Shown here piece by piece: positions 9,397 to 19,154 of a stretch of 64,000 nucleotides of DNA (positions are counted from its first letter, which is position 1; the number at the start of each line of letters is the position of its first letter). Location of the stretch: contig NZ_QTKT01000005.1 of assembly GCF_018424605.1 (NCBI RefSeq), forward strand, positions 62,001-126,000, given 5' to 3'. Under the pieces are notes generated by a model, which saw nothing but the letters and a program-made list of their open reading frames with translations, was not told the DNA's origin and did not search any database. Position numbers and translations under genes: made by a program. Origin of the DNA: Marinobacter lipolyticus (GTDB taxonomy: Bacteria > Pseudomonadota > Gammaproteobacteria > Pseudomonadales > Oleiphilaceae).

Positions 9397-11468
9397 AAGT
9401 CGTAGTTCATTTCCGGTACCGGCGCCTGCAGGTAGTAGCCCTGGATGTAATTCACCCCGGCCTGCCACAGCGTTGCCAACACACCGGCATTCTCGACGAG
9501 CGGGATGATGGTCAGCTTGCCGGCGCTCTGCAGGCTCTTGACCATTTCCTTGACCTCTTCCTTGGCTTCTTCGTTCTTCTGGATTTCTTCGGTGAAGGAG
9601 CCGTCGATCTTCACGTAATCCACGTCGATGTGCTTGAGGGTGTTGAACGGGTTCAGGGCACAGCCAAACTGAGAGATCGAGACCTTGCAATGGAGCTCGC
9701 GCACCGATTTGGCAAACTCCCTGGCCTGCTTCATGAAGTTGTTGGCATCGCCTTCGCGGATCTGGAAGATCAGCGAGTCGCCGGGCAGGCGGGCGGCCTT
9801 GAGGGCCACGCTGAGCCAGGGCGTGAAGGTTTTGTCTTCCAGGGTTTCCGCGGTGATGTTGAGGAACAGCCGGGTATCGTGCCCGCGGGAGCGGTGGCTG
9901 GACAGCTGCTTGATGGTTTGCAGAATCACCCAGCGATCGATCTTGATGCTCATGTCCGAGGGGCCGGCCGGTGGCAGGAAGTCGTAGGGAGAGACTTCTT
10001 CGCCCTCCTTGTCCAGCATGCGCACAAAGGCCTCATAATGTTCTTCGCCTTCGCCCCGGAGGTTGATGATCGGCTGGAACAGCAGGCGGAATCGGTTTTC
10101 GTCCAGCGCTTTCTGGATGGCCTCGGCGGAATTGCTCTCGTCGAGGGTCTCGTAGTCCGCCGGATTGTAGATCAGTACGCCGTTGCCCTGGTCATGGCCG
10201 TCCTGTTTCTTGAGGTCGGCCGACGCGGTGTGGGCCCGGCCCATGACATCCGGCGCCTTGGGTGAGTTCTCGGTGATCGCTGCCACGCCGATACTGAGGG
10301 TCAGCTGCACCGTACGCCCGTTGATTTCGAACAGGTGATCTTCCACCGCTTTGCAAAGGCTCTCGCACTGGCTGGCCAATGCCTTGTCATCACCTGGCTG
10401 GCACAGGAGGCAGAATGCATCGTCGCTCAGCCGCGCCAGAATGGCGTTCTCCGGCGCGTGTTCCCGCAGCATGTTGGCCAGATCACCCAGCAGCAGATCC
10501 GCCCCGGCAATCCCTACCTGGCTCTTCAGGCTCATAAAGTTGTCCAGCGCGATATACGCCAGCGCGCCGTTCTCGTTGTCCTTGCCGGCTTTGGCCACCG
10601 CCTGGCCCAGTGCATCCATCAGGTGCTGACGGTTGTACAGCCCGGTAAGCAGGTCCTGGCTGCTGATCTGGCGCAGTTTCTCTTCCAGCTCGGCGTCACT
10701 GTGTTCCGGTTGCAGCACAATCTGGGTGCAGGCCTCGCCGTCGTAGGTGGCGGCGGACACGGACATCACCACGTTCAGCTCCTGGTCGTCGCTGCGGCGG
10801 GCGGTGCAGGTCAGGGTCATGCCGTCTTCACCGCTTTCGGTAAACGACTTCATGAACTCCTTGTACTTGTCCTGGCTTTCCGGGTTCAGCGTGTCGAGCA
10901 CGGGAATGCAGATCAGGTCATCAATATCGTCGTACCCGAGGAATTCCATGTACGACTGGTTCGCGTAGATGTGCATGCCGTCGTTGATGTAGGCAATGGC
11001 GTCTTTGGAGCTTTCCAGCAGCAGCTGGCAGCGCTGCTCGGCTTCCCGCAGATGGGATTCGAGCACGCGCCGGCGGCGGCGATCCTCCAGGGCCGACAGC
11101 TCCCGGTTGACCACCAGCACCAGCTGATCGGTGTAGTCGAACTGCACCGTGTCACGAGCGCCGGCCCGCATCATGGCCACCGTCTGTTCCCGGCTGTAGT
11201 CGCCGGTGAGCAGAACGAAAGGAATGTCCTTGTCCATGCGGCGTATCATCGCCAGCGCGTCGTCTGCACCAAACTCCTGCTCGACGTCCCGCGCCAGCAG
11301 CAGATCCCAGCTCCCGTTTTTCAGGGCTTCTTCCAGATCTTCTTCGGACGTGATGCGGTGAGCCCGGGTGGCTTTCCCGGAATTCCTCAGCAGGCTGACC
11401 AGAGATTCTGCGTCGTTCTGTGAGGGGTCAAGAATCAGAAGGTGTACGGTCGTGTTCTTTTTCTGCAT
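9384..11468 (-). CDS. fimX: FimX-like degenerate GGDEF/EAL c-di-GMP effector
   Basis: 694 residues (P. aeruginosa FimX 691) with four modules: receiver-like (~5-130), PAS (~140-260), GGDEF (~265-430), EAL (~440-690). Every catalytic module is degenerate. The receiver has LLLARDV where the phospho-aspartate should be, the GGDEF position reads RLSDDAF, the EAL motif is EAF, and the DDFG metal site is replaced by SQFG. This is the FimX pattern: a c-di-GMP receptor, not an enzyme, that promotes type IV pilus assembly at the cell pole. The neighbouring serB and parC match the fimX locus of Pseudomonas, which strengthens the call. Confidence 0.88.
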   Translation of the reverse strand: MQKKNTTVHLLILDPSQNDAESLVSLLRNSGKATRAHRITSEEDLEEALKNGSWDLLLARDVEQEFGADDALAMIRRMDKDIPFVLLTGDYSREQTVAMMRAGARDTVQFDYTDQLVLVVNRELSALEDRRRRRVLESHLREAEQRCQLLLESSKDAIAYINDGMHIYANQSYMEFLGYDDIDDLICIPVLDTLNPESQDKYKEFMKSFTESGEDGMTLTCTARRSDDQELNVVMSVSAATYDGEACTQIVLQPEHSDAELEEKLRQISSQDLLTGLYNRQHLMDALGQAVAKAGKDNENGALAYIALDNFMSLKSQVGIAGADLLLGDLANMLREHAPENAILARLSDDAFCLLCQPGDDKALASQCESLCKAVEDHLFEINGRTVQLTLSIGVAAITENSPKAPDVMGRAHTASADLKKQDGHDQGNGVLIYNPADYETLDESNSAEAIQKALDENRFRLLFQPIINLRGEGEEHYEAFVRMLDKEGEEVSPYDFLPPAGPSDMSIKIDRWVILQTIKQLSSHRSRGHDTRLFLNITAETLEDKTFTPWLSVALKAARLPGDSLIFQIREGDANNFMKQAREFAKSVRELHCKVSISQFGCALNPFNTLKHIDVDYVKIDGSFTEEIQKNEEAKEEVKEMVKSLQSAGKLTIIPLVENAGVLATLWQAGVNYIQGYYLQAPVPEMNYDFGDH

Positions 11469-11556
11469 TCGTCAGACGTCTCGTGATACCCGTGGAGAGT
11501 GCGGTAGGGCGCGCCGTGGAAGCGACTCTCGGTCAGCGCCACCGGAGCTCCTGAAG

Positions 11557-13368
11557 CTACAGGGAGGGCCACAGAGAGTCAAATTCATCCTCGTTGGTGC
11601 CCGCTGAAGGTGGCGTCGTACCGGTGGCCGCGGAGCCGGAATTCTGCAGTTTGAGTTCAAACTGGCTGATGCTGCCGGTGGCCGACAGTTTGCGCAGCAG
11701 CTGGCCACTGTCTTCGCGGCCGTCGTGAAGCAGGGAGATGCGGCTGCCGGACTGGAATGGCAGGCGCGGTGTGATCAGGGTGGCGGCCTGATTGACGACA
11801 CTGATTTCCGGCAGCAGCAGACCGCGCAGGTATTCGCTGCTGTTTCCCACCTTCTGGATCAGCCGGACACCGCAGGGTGACGCACTGGGTGCCAGCAGCT
11901 CGATGCCGATCTGGGTGCCCTGATTGCGAACCTGGCGGAGCCAGCGCACCACGGCGACGCTCCAGGGGTGGCTGGGTTGTTCGCGCACCCCGAGAATCTC
12001 CCCTGCCTGCAGAGACGGGGGCACATTGCTTTCCCAGGCGACGCAATAGCCGCCGGGGCTGGTGTTGATCAGCAGGGCCTGATGCGAGGGTGGGCGGGCC
12101 TTGTCGACACTGGCCGACGCGGCCTGGCCATGGCTGCCCCGGAAATTGATCGGCGTGTCCGCCGACAACAGCCGATCCTCTGCCGGGCCGGCATCGTGGG
12201 CACCCGCCCAGGCGTCCTCTTTCTTGCGGGAGGCGCGGATAAACAGGTTCTCTTCATCACCGTTATCATTGCCGCGGACGAACTCGTTGAAGTGCTTCTC
12301 ACCGGCAATAAAGAAGTGTGCAGCGGACAGCCCGACACAGACCTCAAGGGTGCCCTGGCTGGCGATGCGGTTGAAGTTGCGTTTGGCGAGGATGCCCAGC
12401 GCCTGGCTCAGGTGGGTGAGGAGGGTTTCGCTGACGCGGTGCGGTAACTGCAGTGGCGATGCAGGCTTGTCGCCGCCGCGGGCTTTCGATGTGCTCGAAT
12501 GCAGGGCCTCTGCGAGCATCCGCGACAGTTCGCGGGTGTCAAAGCCAAAGGTGTCAGCCCCCGGTTTCTGCTCCAGCAGGCTGCGGTACACCGGCGGTGT
12601 ATCGCGTTCCATATTGACCACAAACAGGCTGTCTTCGCCAATATCCGGGCCGCATTCCGTGTGCTGGGTCCAGGTCTCGAAGAGCTCGTAGGTCTGCAGC
12701 AACTCATTCTGCCGTAGCTGATTAGGCCGCGCGCACCCCAGCAGGAGTACCCGTTTGTAGCTGTCTTCCACGGTACTGCTGTGGCGGTGGATAAGGGTAT
12801 CGTCCTCCACCGTCAGGTTGGCCAGTTTGTTGCGGTGCGCAAACCGGAACAGTCGGTGGCATTCCAGCCAGCTCTGGGCTGGGCTGGGGCAATACAGCTG
12901 GTGTGCCCGGACGATGGTGGCCGCCAGTTCGGAAATGGCCCGATGGGTGGCGGTAGCGACCGCCTTGCGGTTCTTGTCCAGGCCACCGTTGTCGAGCAGT
13001 TCCAGCACACAGAGTTTGTAGCCGCTGGCACAATGCAGTTGCAGCGCCTGGGAAAGGTTGGCGATTTTGCGCTGCTTCTCTGGCAGTGCTACGGCCAGTC
13101 CAAGGTAGTGGCGTGACAGCTCAGTGCAGACAAAGTGGATCTTCGGGCGTATCAGCTCCAGAAACTGGAACCGCTGCTGCGGTGCTATAAACAGATGATT
13201 CAGTTCAATAATGGCGTGATACAGCTGGCGGGACGCCTCTCCGATGTTGGCCATCGGGAGCTGTTTGATCCAGTCCCGGAAGGCTTTTGGAGAGGTCTCG
13301 CAGAACGAGAGACTTGCTGTTTTCTGTTCGGGAACCCGAAGGTCGGGTTTCAGAGTCTTTCCTTCCAT
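11557..13368 (-). CDS. large protein with PilZ-like C-terminus, next to fimX
   Basis: About 603 residues from the ATG at 13368; a GTG 63 bp further upstream is also in frame, and neither has a strong ribosome site. The N-terminal ~430 residues are soluble, helix-rich and not recognised. Near the C-terminus, LLINTSPGGYCVAWES fits the N-x-S-x-x-G half of a PilZ c-di-GMP site, followed by a beta-rich RWLRQVRNQGTQIGIELL. The matching RxxxR half is not obvious, so nucleotide binding is uncertain. A gene in this position beside fimX also exists in Pseudomonas. A role in c-di-GMP or pilus control is inference from context. Confidence 0.7.
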   Translation of the reverse strand: MEGKTLKPDLRVPEQKTASLSFCETSPKAFRDWIKQLPMANIGEASRQLYHAIIELNHLFIAPQQRFQFLELIRPKIHFVCTELSRHYLGLAVALPEKQRKIANLSQALQLHCASGYKLCVLELLDNGGLDKNRKAVATATHRAISELAATIVRAHQLYCPSPAQSWLECHRLFRFAHRNKLANLTVEDDTLIHRHSSTVEDSYKRVLLLGCARPNQLRQNELLQTYELFETWTQHTECGPDIGEDSLFVVNMERDTPPVYRSLLEQKPGADTFGFDTRELSRMLAEALHSSTSKARGGDKPASPLQLPHRVSETLLTHLSQALGILAKRNFNRIASQGTLEVCVGLSAAHFFIAGEKHFNEFVRGNDNGDEENLFIRASRKKEDAWAGAHDAGPAEDRLLSADTPINFRGSHGQAASASVDKARPPSHQALLINTSPGGYCVAWESNVPPSLQAGEILGVREQPSHPWSVAVVRWLRQVRNQGTQIGIELLAPSASPCGVRLIQKVGNSSEYLRGLLLPEISVVNQAATLITPRLPFQSGSRISLLHDGREDSGQLLRKLSATGSISQFELKLQNSGSAATGTTPPSAGTNEDEFDSLWPSL

Positions 13369-13590
13369 GAGTACACGCCAGGTAAAAGGGGCACAGCTGG
13401 TACCCGAAATGTTGTCAGATACGGCGGGCACTGGCTACAGGAGAACCCCACTGGTCAGAAAACGCCGTAAATACAGTTTTTTATCGTTAGTAAAATAGAA
13501 CTCTAAAATAGCAAAAGCAGAACAAAAAGCGAGAAATTCACGCGTTGACAAAGTTTCACAAGTGATTTTAGGCCATCTTTGCCGAATCGG

Positions 13591-14631
13591 TCACGCAAAC
13601 AGGTCCAGGGGAGTCTTGCCTGCTTTACCCGGGGTCTCTCTGACCAGCCGAGGCACCAGAAAGCCGGGTAGGTCTCCCAGCATGGTCCGGACCAGACTGC
13701 GGGCCTCGTCGTCGCTGACGTCAAAATGATGGGCGCCGGCCACCGGGTCGAAGGCGTGAAGGTAATAGGGCAGCACGCCGGCCTCGAACAGTGCCTCGCT
13801 CAGCTCGCAGAGCACCCCGGCGTTGTCATTGACGCCTCTGAGCACGACGCTCTGGTTCAGCAGGGTGGCGCCGCAGGCGCTCAGGCGGCGCAGGGCCCGG
13901 CGAGTAACCTGATCCAGTTCGGCGGGGTGATTGATGTGCAGCACAATCACGGTCTGCAGGCGGGTGGCCGACAACCACGCTTCCAGCGTATCACACACGC
14001 GCTGGGGGATTACCACCGGCAGGCGGGTGTGAATCCGCAACCGCCGGATGTGGGGTATGTTGCCGATCGCCTCGGCCCAGGCCGCCAATAGCCGATCGCT
14101 GGCCACCAGCGGGTCGCCGCCGCTGAAAATGACCTCGTTGATGCGGGTGTCCTGTGCCAGTGTCCGGACCACCTGTTCCCGGTCGGCTGGTGACAGCCGG
14201 TGATCCTCGTAAGGGAAGTGGCGCCGGAAGCAGTAGCGGCAGTTGATCGCGCACTGGCCGGTGACCATCAGCAGGGCGCGGCTGCGGTATTTGCGGATCA
14301 ACCCGGTGGTGGCCGTGGCGCCGGCCTCCTGCAGCGGGTCGGCAACAAAGCCGGCAGCAGCCTGGCCTTCCTCGGCCAGTGGCAGTACCTGGCGCAGCAG
14401 GGGGTCCGCCGGGTTGCCCCGGGTCATCCGACTGAGATAGGGCTCCGGTACCCGAATGGGAAACAGCCGGTGGCCCTGCTCGGCGCCTGCCAGCCATTGC
14501 GCCGGATCAAGCCCCAGCCGTTCCAGCAATGCCTCGGGGGTGGTGACTGAGCCGGCCAGCAGTTGCTGCCAGCTTCGCTCGTCGTTATCAGACTGGCGGG
14601 CTTCTATACGGGCCGGGGTTCGCTGTATCAT
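13591..14631 (-). CDS. epmB: EF-P beta-lysylation protein (radical SAM lysine 2,3-aminomutase)
   Basis: 346 residues from the ATG that encodes MIQRTPARIEAR; a longer in-frame start at 14673 would reach almost to the efp start and adds residues absent from E. coli EpmB. The radical-SAM cluster motif is CAINCRYCFRRHFPY. Other family blocks are IFSGGDPLVA, RLRIHTRLPVVIPQR, LLNQSVVLRGVNDNA and PYYLHAFDPVAGAHHF. It converts alpha-lysine to (R)-beta-lysine for EF-P modification. It is divergent from efp, sharing a 45-bp promoter space, and epmA lies just beyond, so the pathway is complete here. Confidence 0.95.
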   Translation of the reverse strand: MIQRTPARIEARQSDNDERSWQQLLAGSVTTPEALLERLGLDPAQWLAGAEQGHRLFPIRVPEPYLSRMTRGNPADPLLRQVLPLAEEGQAAAGFVADPLQEAGATATTGLIRKYRSRALLMVTGQCAINCRYCFRRHFPYEDHRLSPADREQVVRTLAQDTRINEVIFSGGDPLVASDRLLAAWAEAIGNIPHIRRLRIHTRLPVVIPQRVCDTLEAWLSATRLQTVIVLHINHPAELDQVTRRALRRLSACGATLLNQSVVLRGVNDNAGVLCELSEALFEAGVLPYYLHAFDPVAGAHHFDVSDDEARSLVRTMLGDLPGFLVPRLVRETPGKAGKTPLDLFA

Positions 14632-14676
14632 AGCGACCTTTGAATTTTTAATTGCATCTTTTCGGGTGAACATTTC

Positions 14677-15252
14677 ATGGCTTCATATTCTACCAACGAA
14701 TTTCGCGGCGGTCTTAAGGTTTTGCTGGATGGCGATCCCTGCGTGATTCTGGAAAACGAATTCGTAAAACCTGGCAAAGGCCAGGCTTTCAACCGGGTCA
14801 AGCTTCGTAACCTGATGAGCAACCGGGTCTGGGAGCGTACGTTCAAGTCCGGCGAAAGTCTTGAATCGGCGGACGTCATCGATCAGGACATGGAGTACCT
14901 GTATACCGATGGCGAGTTCTGGCATTTCATGCTGACTGACGGCTCCTTCGAACAGTATCCCGCCGACGCCAAGGCGGTGGGTGATACCCTGAAGTGGCTG
15001 AAGGAACAGGACGTGTACACCGTCACTCTGTACAACGGCTCGCCGTTGTCGGTTACGCCGCCGAATTTCGTCGAGCTGGAAGTGGTTGATACCGACCCGG
15101 GAATGAAAGGTGACACTGCCCAGGGCGGCTCCAAGCCGGCCACTCTGTCGACCGGCGCGGTGGTCAACGTTCCGCTGTTCATCACCATCGGCGAAGTGCT
15201 GAAAGTGGACACCCGGTCCGGCGAATACGTGAACCGCGTCAAGAGCAGCTAG
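14677..15252 (+). CDS. efp: translation elongation factor P
   Basis: 191 residues. EF-P enters ribosomes stalled at polyproline and stimulates peptide bond formation. The modified residue is K34, in [11 protein letters not shown], the E. coli context recognised by EpmA. Domains I-III are complete, ending with [10 protein letters not shown]. The presence of epmB and epmA on either side agrees with beta-lysylation rather than rhamnosylation (EarP), the Pseudomonas alternative. That is a useful taxonomic point against this being a true Pseudomonas. Confidence 0.97.
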   Translation: MASYSTNEFRGGLKVLLDGDPCVILENEFVKPGKGQAFNRVKLRNLMSNRVWERTFKSGESLESADVIDQDMEYLYTDGEFWHFMLTDGSFEQYPADAKAVGDTLKWLKEQDVYTVTLYNGSPLSVTPPNFVELEVVDTDPGMKGDTAQGGSKPATLSTGAVVNVPLFITIGEVLKVDTRSGEYVNRVKSS

Positions 15253-15261
15253 GCTACTTCC

Positions 15262-16236
15262 GTGTCTGACGCAGCGCAGTGGCAGCCCCGCGCTTCACTG
15301 AGCGCCCTGAAAAGCCGTGCAGACCAGTTGACCTGGTTGCGCGGCTTTTTTGCGCGCAGGGGTGTGCTGGAAGTGGAAACGCCGGTACTCGGGCGCCACG
15401 GCGTGACCGATGCCAACCTGGATGGGGTGCCGGCCGAGTTGACCCCGGTCGCGGGTGCGCCCGGTGAAGGCTGGCTGCAAACGTCGCCTGAATATCATAT
15501 GAAGCGATTGCTGGCGGCCGGCTCCGGCCCTATCTATCAAGTCGCCCGGGTATTCCGTGATGGCGAGCGGGGCGGCCGCCACAATCCGGAATTTTCCCTG
15601 CTGGAGTGGTACCGCCCGGGCTTCACCGACGTTGATCTGATGGCTGAGGTCAGCGATCTTGTGGTGGGCTGGCTTGGCTGCGCGCGCCCGCAAGTGCTGC
15701 GTTACCGCGAGGCGCTGTTGCAGTTCGCCGGGTTGGATCCGTTTGTAGCAACGGATCGCGAGCTGATGCGGCGGTGTGAGCAGTGGCTGGAGCCGGAACA
15801 GGTCATGGCGCTGGGGCGTGACGGGTGTCTGGATTTGCTGATGAGCTACCTGGTTGAGCCCGCGCTGGCCGGGGTCGGGCCAGTATTCATTACCGGCTAC
15901 CCGCAATCGCAGGCAGCCCTGGCACGGGTCAGCGTGCAGGACGGAGTGGCCCAGGCGCATCGCTTCGAGCTGTATGTGGAAGGGATCGAATTGTGCAACG
16001 GCTATTGGGAACTGACCGATGCCGGTGAGCAGCGCCGGCGGTTCGAGGCGGATAACCGGCTCCGTCGCCAGTCCGGCAAGCCGGTGATGGCCATCGATGA
16101 GTCGTTCATGGCGGCCCTTGAGGCAGGTATGCCGGACTGTGCCGGCGTCGCCCTGGGCCTGGACCGGTTATTGATGCTCAAACTCGGGACCAGTGATATC
16201 TCGGATGTGCTGGCGTTTCCGCTGGAAATCGCCTGA
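15262..16236 (+). CDS. epmA: EF-P--(R)-beta-lysine ligase
   Basis: 324 residues (E. coli EpmA 325). A lysyl-tRNA synthetase paralogue consisting only of the class II catalytic core; the tRNA anticodon-binding domain is absent. Visible class II motifs are VETPVLGRHGVTDANLD, QTSPEYHMKRLLAAG, RVFRDGERGGRHNPEFSLLE and the C-terminal GVALGLDRLLML. It attaches beta-lysine to K34 of EF-P. The start is GTG, 9 bp after efp, so the two genes are probably co-transcribed. Confidence 0.95.
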   Translation: MSDAAQWQPRASLSALKSRADQLTWLRGFFARRGVLEVETPVLGRHGVTDANLDGVPAELTPVAGAPGEGWLQTSPEYHMKRLLAAGSGPIYQVARVFRDGERGGRHNPEFSLLEWYRPGFTDVDLMAEVSDLVVGWLGCARPQVLRYREALLQFAGLDPFVATDRELMRRCEQWLEPEQVMALGRDGCLDLLMSYLVEPALAGVGPVFITGYPQSQAALARVSVQDGVAQAHRFELYVEGIELCNGYWELTDAGEQRRRFEADNRLRRQSGKPVMAIDESFMAALEAGMPDCAGVALGLDRLLMLKLGTSDISDVLAFPLEIA

Positions 16237-16253
16237 CCCCGGTTTGACCGGGG
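16237..16253. terminator. short hairpin between convergent epmA and psd
   Basis: CCCCGGT / ACCGGGG with a TTG loop directly after the epmA stop codon. There is no T-tract, and the function is inferred from position. Confidence 0.4.
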
Positions 16254-16268
16254 CCGGGAAGGCAGCTT

Positions 16269-17126
16269 TCAGGAAGTAACGGTGCCGAAGGCTTCGCCCA
16301 TGCGCACAGTGCCACCGGGCGCTTCGCCTTCGTTCCAGCGGACGGCGCCTTTCGGCATGACCAGGACCACGGTGGAGCCGAGACGGAAGCGGCCCATCTC
16401 CTCGCCCTTCTCGAAACAGATGTCCGGCTGATCGTCGTAGCGTGTGGTGGTCACCAGGCCCGTGCCCGGAGCGACCACGCCGCCCCAGGTGGTTTCCACG
16501 CTGCCGACAATCATTGCACCCACCAGTACCATGGCCATGGGGCCGGCCTCTGTGTCGAAAATGCAGGCCACCCGTTCGTTGCGCGCAAACAGATTGGGCA
16601 CGTTCTCCGCAGTCACCGGATTGACGGAAAACAGCTTGCCCGGCACATAGACCATCTCCCGCAGCGTTCCCGCCAGAGGCATATGGATGCGGTGATAATC
16701 TTTAGGTGACAGGTAAATGGTGGCGAACTCGCCCTCGTTGAAGACCTGTGCTCTCTGTTCGTCCCCGCCGAGCAGCTCGGTCAGGCTGAACGACTGGCCC
16801 TTGGCCTGGAACACCCGGTCGCCGGTGATCTGGCCCAGCTGGCTGATGGCGCCGTCAACGGGGCTGACCAGCACCGACTCGCCGTCATCAATGGGACGCA
16901 GGCCCGGCTTCAACGCGCGGGTAAAGAAGGCGTTGAAGCTCGGATAGGCTTCGGGATCGGAATCCACAGCTTCGCTCATGTTTACGCCGTAGCGGTCGAT
17001 AAACCAGCGCACGACACGATTTTTGAGCGCCGGTGCCCGGTCATTGTCGGCGAGTCGGCCAGCCAGCCGGGAAACCGCCAGTTGCGGGGTGATGTACTGG
17101 CTCAGAACAAAAAGCTTGTCGAACAT
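16269..17126 (-). CDS. psd: phosphatidylserine decarboxylase proenzyme
   Basis: 285 residues. Makes phosphatidylethanolamine at the inner membrane. Self-cleavage at the LGST motif (249-252) creates the pyruvoyl cofactor from S251; the upstream histidine block [20 protein letters not shown] is present. The context downstream of epmA and close to motA is shared with Pseudomonas. Length agrees with the short Proteobacterial form (PSD-B, type I). Confidence 0.96.
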   Translation of the reverse strand: MFDKLFVLSQYITPQLAVSRLAGRLADNDRAPALKNRVVRWFIDRYGVNMSEAVDSDPEAYPSFNAFFTRALKPGLRPIDDGESVLVSPVDGAISQLGQITGDRVFQAKGQSFSLTELLGGDEQRAQVFNEGEFATIYLSPKDYHRIHMPLAGTLREMVYVPGKLFSVNPVTAENVPNLFARNERVACIFDTEAGPMAMVLVGAMIVGSVETTWGGVVAPGTGLVTTTRYDDQPDICFEKGEEMGRFRLGSTVVLVMPKGAVRWNEGEAPGGTVRMGEAFGTVTS

Positions 17127-17271
17127 TAAACCGTATCCTTTGCGCTCAAAGGCGCGAAGTTTACCAAATACAGCCGCGTGTATAGAAATTGTTTCTCAGC
17201 TTCGCGGTTGGCATCGGCGCTTGCTATGATCGGGTCAGTCAAAACTACTACATAAGGCGTGTGCTCTTCCC

Positions 17272-18123
17272 ATGTTGCTTATAATCGGTGCAGTTGTAGT
17301 CATTGCGAGTGTACTCGGCGGGTACGTTCTCCACGGCGGAAACCTTGCGGTGTTGTGGCAGCCGACAGAGGTTCTGATCATCGGGGGCGCGGCCGTCGGG
17401 TCCTTTATCATCGCCAACCCGATGCATACGGTGAAAGAGGTGTTTCAGGGCTGCATGCGCCTGTTGACCGGCTCGCCCTACAACAAGGCGTTTTATGTCG
17501 ACCTGCTCAGCCTGCTGTACGACGTTTTCGACAAATCCCGCAAACAGGGCGTGATGGCCATCGAAGAGGATATCGATAACCCCGAATCCAGCCAGATCTT
17601 TACCCGCTATCCCGCCGTCATGAAATCCAAGTACCTGCTGGCGTTTATCACCGATTACCTGCGCATCATCAGTTCCGGCAACATGGCCACCCATGAGCTG
17701 GAAGGAATGATGGAGAACGAAATTGACAGTCGCCAGCACGAACTGGAAGAGCCGGCACACGCGGTGAACAAGATTGCCGATGCCCTGCCGGGGCTGGGTA
17801 TTGTGGCAGCGGTGCTTGGCATCGTGATCACCATGAACTTCCTGACTGAAGGCCCCGAGAAAATTGGTCTGAGCGTCGCAGCCGCGCTGGTCGGGACCTT
17901 CCTGGGCATCTGGATGGGCTACGGTTTTGTTGGTCCCACTTCGATCGCCCTCGAGCACGCCGCGAAATACGAGTTGAAAGCCTACGAGTGCGTGAAAGCC
18001 TCTGTGGTGGCCACGGTTTCCGGTCAGGCCCCGCAGATGGCCATTGAGTTCGGGCGCAAGGCGCTTCCCACTGACAAGCGGCCTGGATTCCAGGAGCTTA
18101 ACGATCACGTTCGCTCGAAGTAG
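17272..18123 (+). CDS. motA: flagellar motor stator protein MotA
   Basis: 283 residues with four membrane helices (about 2-22, 30-50, 172-190, 200-222) and a large cytoplasmic loop between helices 2 and 3 that contacts FliG. The third and fourth helices contain LPGLGIVAAVLGIVITM and the conserved prolines expected in the proton channel. It forms the stator with MotB, 56 bp downstream. No sigma-28 promoter was obvious ahead of it. Confidence 0.95.
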   Translation: MLLIIGAVVVIASVLGGYVLHGGNLAVLWQPTEVLIIGGAAVGSFIIANPMHTVKEVFQGCMRLLTGSPYNKAFYVDLLSLLYDVFDKSRKQGVMAIEEDIDNPESSQIFTRYPAVMKSKYLLAFITDYLRIISSGNMATHELEGMMENEIDSRQHELEEPAHAVNKIADALPGLGIVAAVLGIVITMNFLTEGPEKIGLSVAAALVGTFLGIWMGYGFVGPTSIALEHAAKYELKAYECVKASVVATVSGQAPQMAIEFGRKALPTDKRPGFQELNDHVRSK

Positions 18124-18179
18124 CGTAGCTGAAGTAACGAAGCCGACGTAATCAACCCCGGGGCTGTTGGAGCAGGTTA

Positions 18180-19139
18180 GTGGAAGAACAACCGATCATC
18201 GTCAAGCGCAAAAAAAAGGTTGCCGCCGGCCATCACGGCGGCTCCTGGAAAGTTGCGTTCGCCGATTTTGCCACCGCCATGATGGCGTTTTTCCTGGTGT
18301 TGTGGCTGACGGCCACCGCCACTCCAGAGCAGAAGCTGGCAGTGGAAGGCTATTTCAAGGACCCGGTCGGCTTTACCGAGGGTGGATCGCCCAACCCGGT
18401 GGATCTGGAAGGTAGCGCTTCGGTGGTCAACGAGAGCGCCCAGGATCTTGAGCGCAGCGATATCCAGATCGAGGACCAGGTGGTTGAAGAGTTGGCCGAG
18501 ACCCTGGAGCAGCGGCAGATGGAGGAGCTGTTCCAGGAGTTGCAGGAGCGCATTGAGCAGAGTGAAACCCTGCAGGAGTTCAAGGATCAGCTGCTGATCG
18601 ACATCACCAGCGAAGGGCTGAGAATTCAGATCGTCGACCGCTCCCAGCGCCCGATGTTCGACAGCGGCCGCGCCGAGCTTAAGTACTACTCCCAGGACAT
18701 CCTGTTCGAGCTCGCCAAACCACTGGGGGCGGTCACCAACAAGCTGAGCATTACCGGCCACACCGACGCTACGCCGTTTGGCGGACGCCCGGGGTACACC
18801 AACTGGGAGTTGTCCGCCGATCGTGCCAACACCGCACGCCGGGCGCTGGTGGCCGGCGGGGTCGGGGCCGGGCAGATCGCCCGTGTGGTCGGGCTGAGTG
18901 ATTCGGTGCTGTTCGACAAGGACGACCCCACCGCGCCGGTCAATCGCCGCATTTCCATCATCGTACTCAACAAGAAAACCGCCGAGGGTATCCAGAGCAA
19001 CGCCGGGCAAAGCGATGAGCCGCTGATTGACCTGACCGCGCCGACCGAAGCGGAGCAGGAGGAGGCGATGGAGAGTCTGGAGCAGGGCGACTGGATGCAG
19101 GAACGGGAAGAGCCTGCGGAGGGAGAGCTGAACTGGTAA
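18180..19139 (+). CDS. motB: flagellar motor stator protein MotB
   Basis: 319 residues from a GTG start. A short basic N-terminus leads into one membrane helix with the proton-carrying aspartate D29 (KVAFADFATAMMAFFLVLWL). After a plug/linker rich in glutamate and glutamine comes a peptidoglycan-binding OmpA-like domain (~150-270) with ITGHTDATPFGG and NWELSADRANTARRAL. The acidic C-terminal tail (~275-319) is longer than in E. coli. It anchors the stator to the wall and is co-transcribed with motA. Confidence 0.95.
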   Translation: MEEQPIIVKRKKKVAAGHHGGSWKVAFADFATAMMAFFLVLWLTATATPEQKLAVEGYFKDPVGFTEGGSPNPVDLEGSASVVNESAQDLERSDIQIEDQVVEELAETLEQRQMEELFQELQERIEQSETLQEFKDQLLIDITSEGLRIQIVDRSQRPMFDSGRAELKYYSQDILFELAKPLGAVTNKLSITGHTDATPFGGRPGYTNWELSADRANTARRALVAGGVGAGQIARVVGLSDSVLFDKDDPTAPVNRRISIIVLNKKTAEGIQSNAGQSDEPLIDLTAPTEAEQEEAMESLEQGDWMQEREEPAEGELNW

Positions 19140-19154
19140 CCGCCCGAGCGGTAT

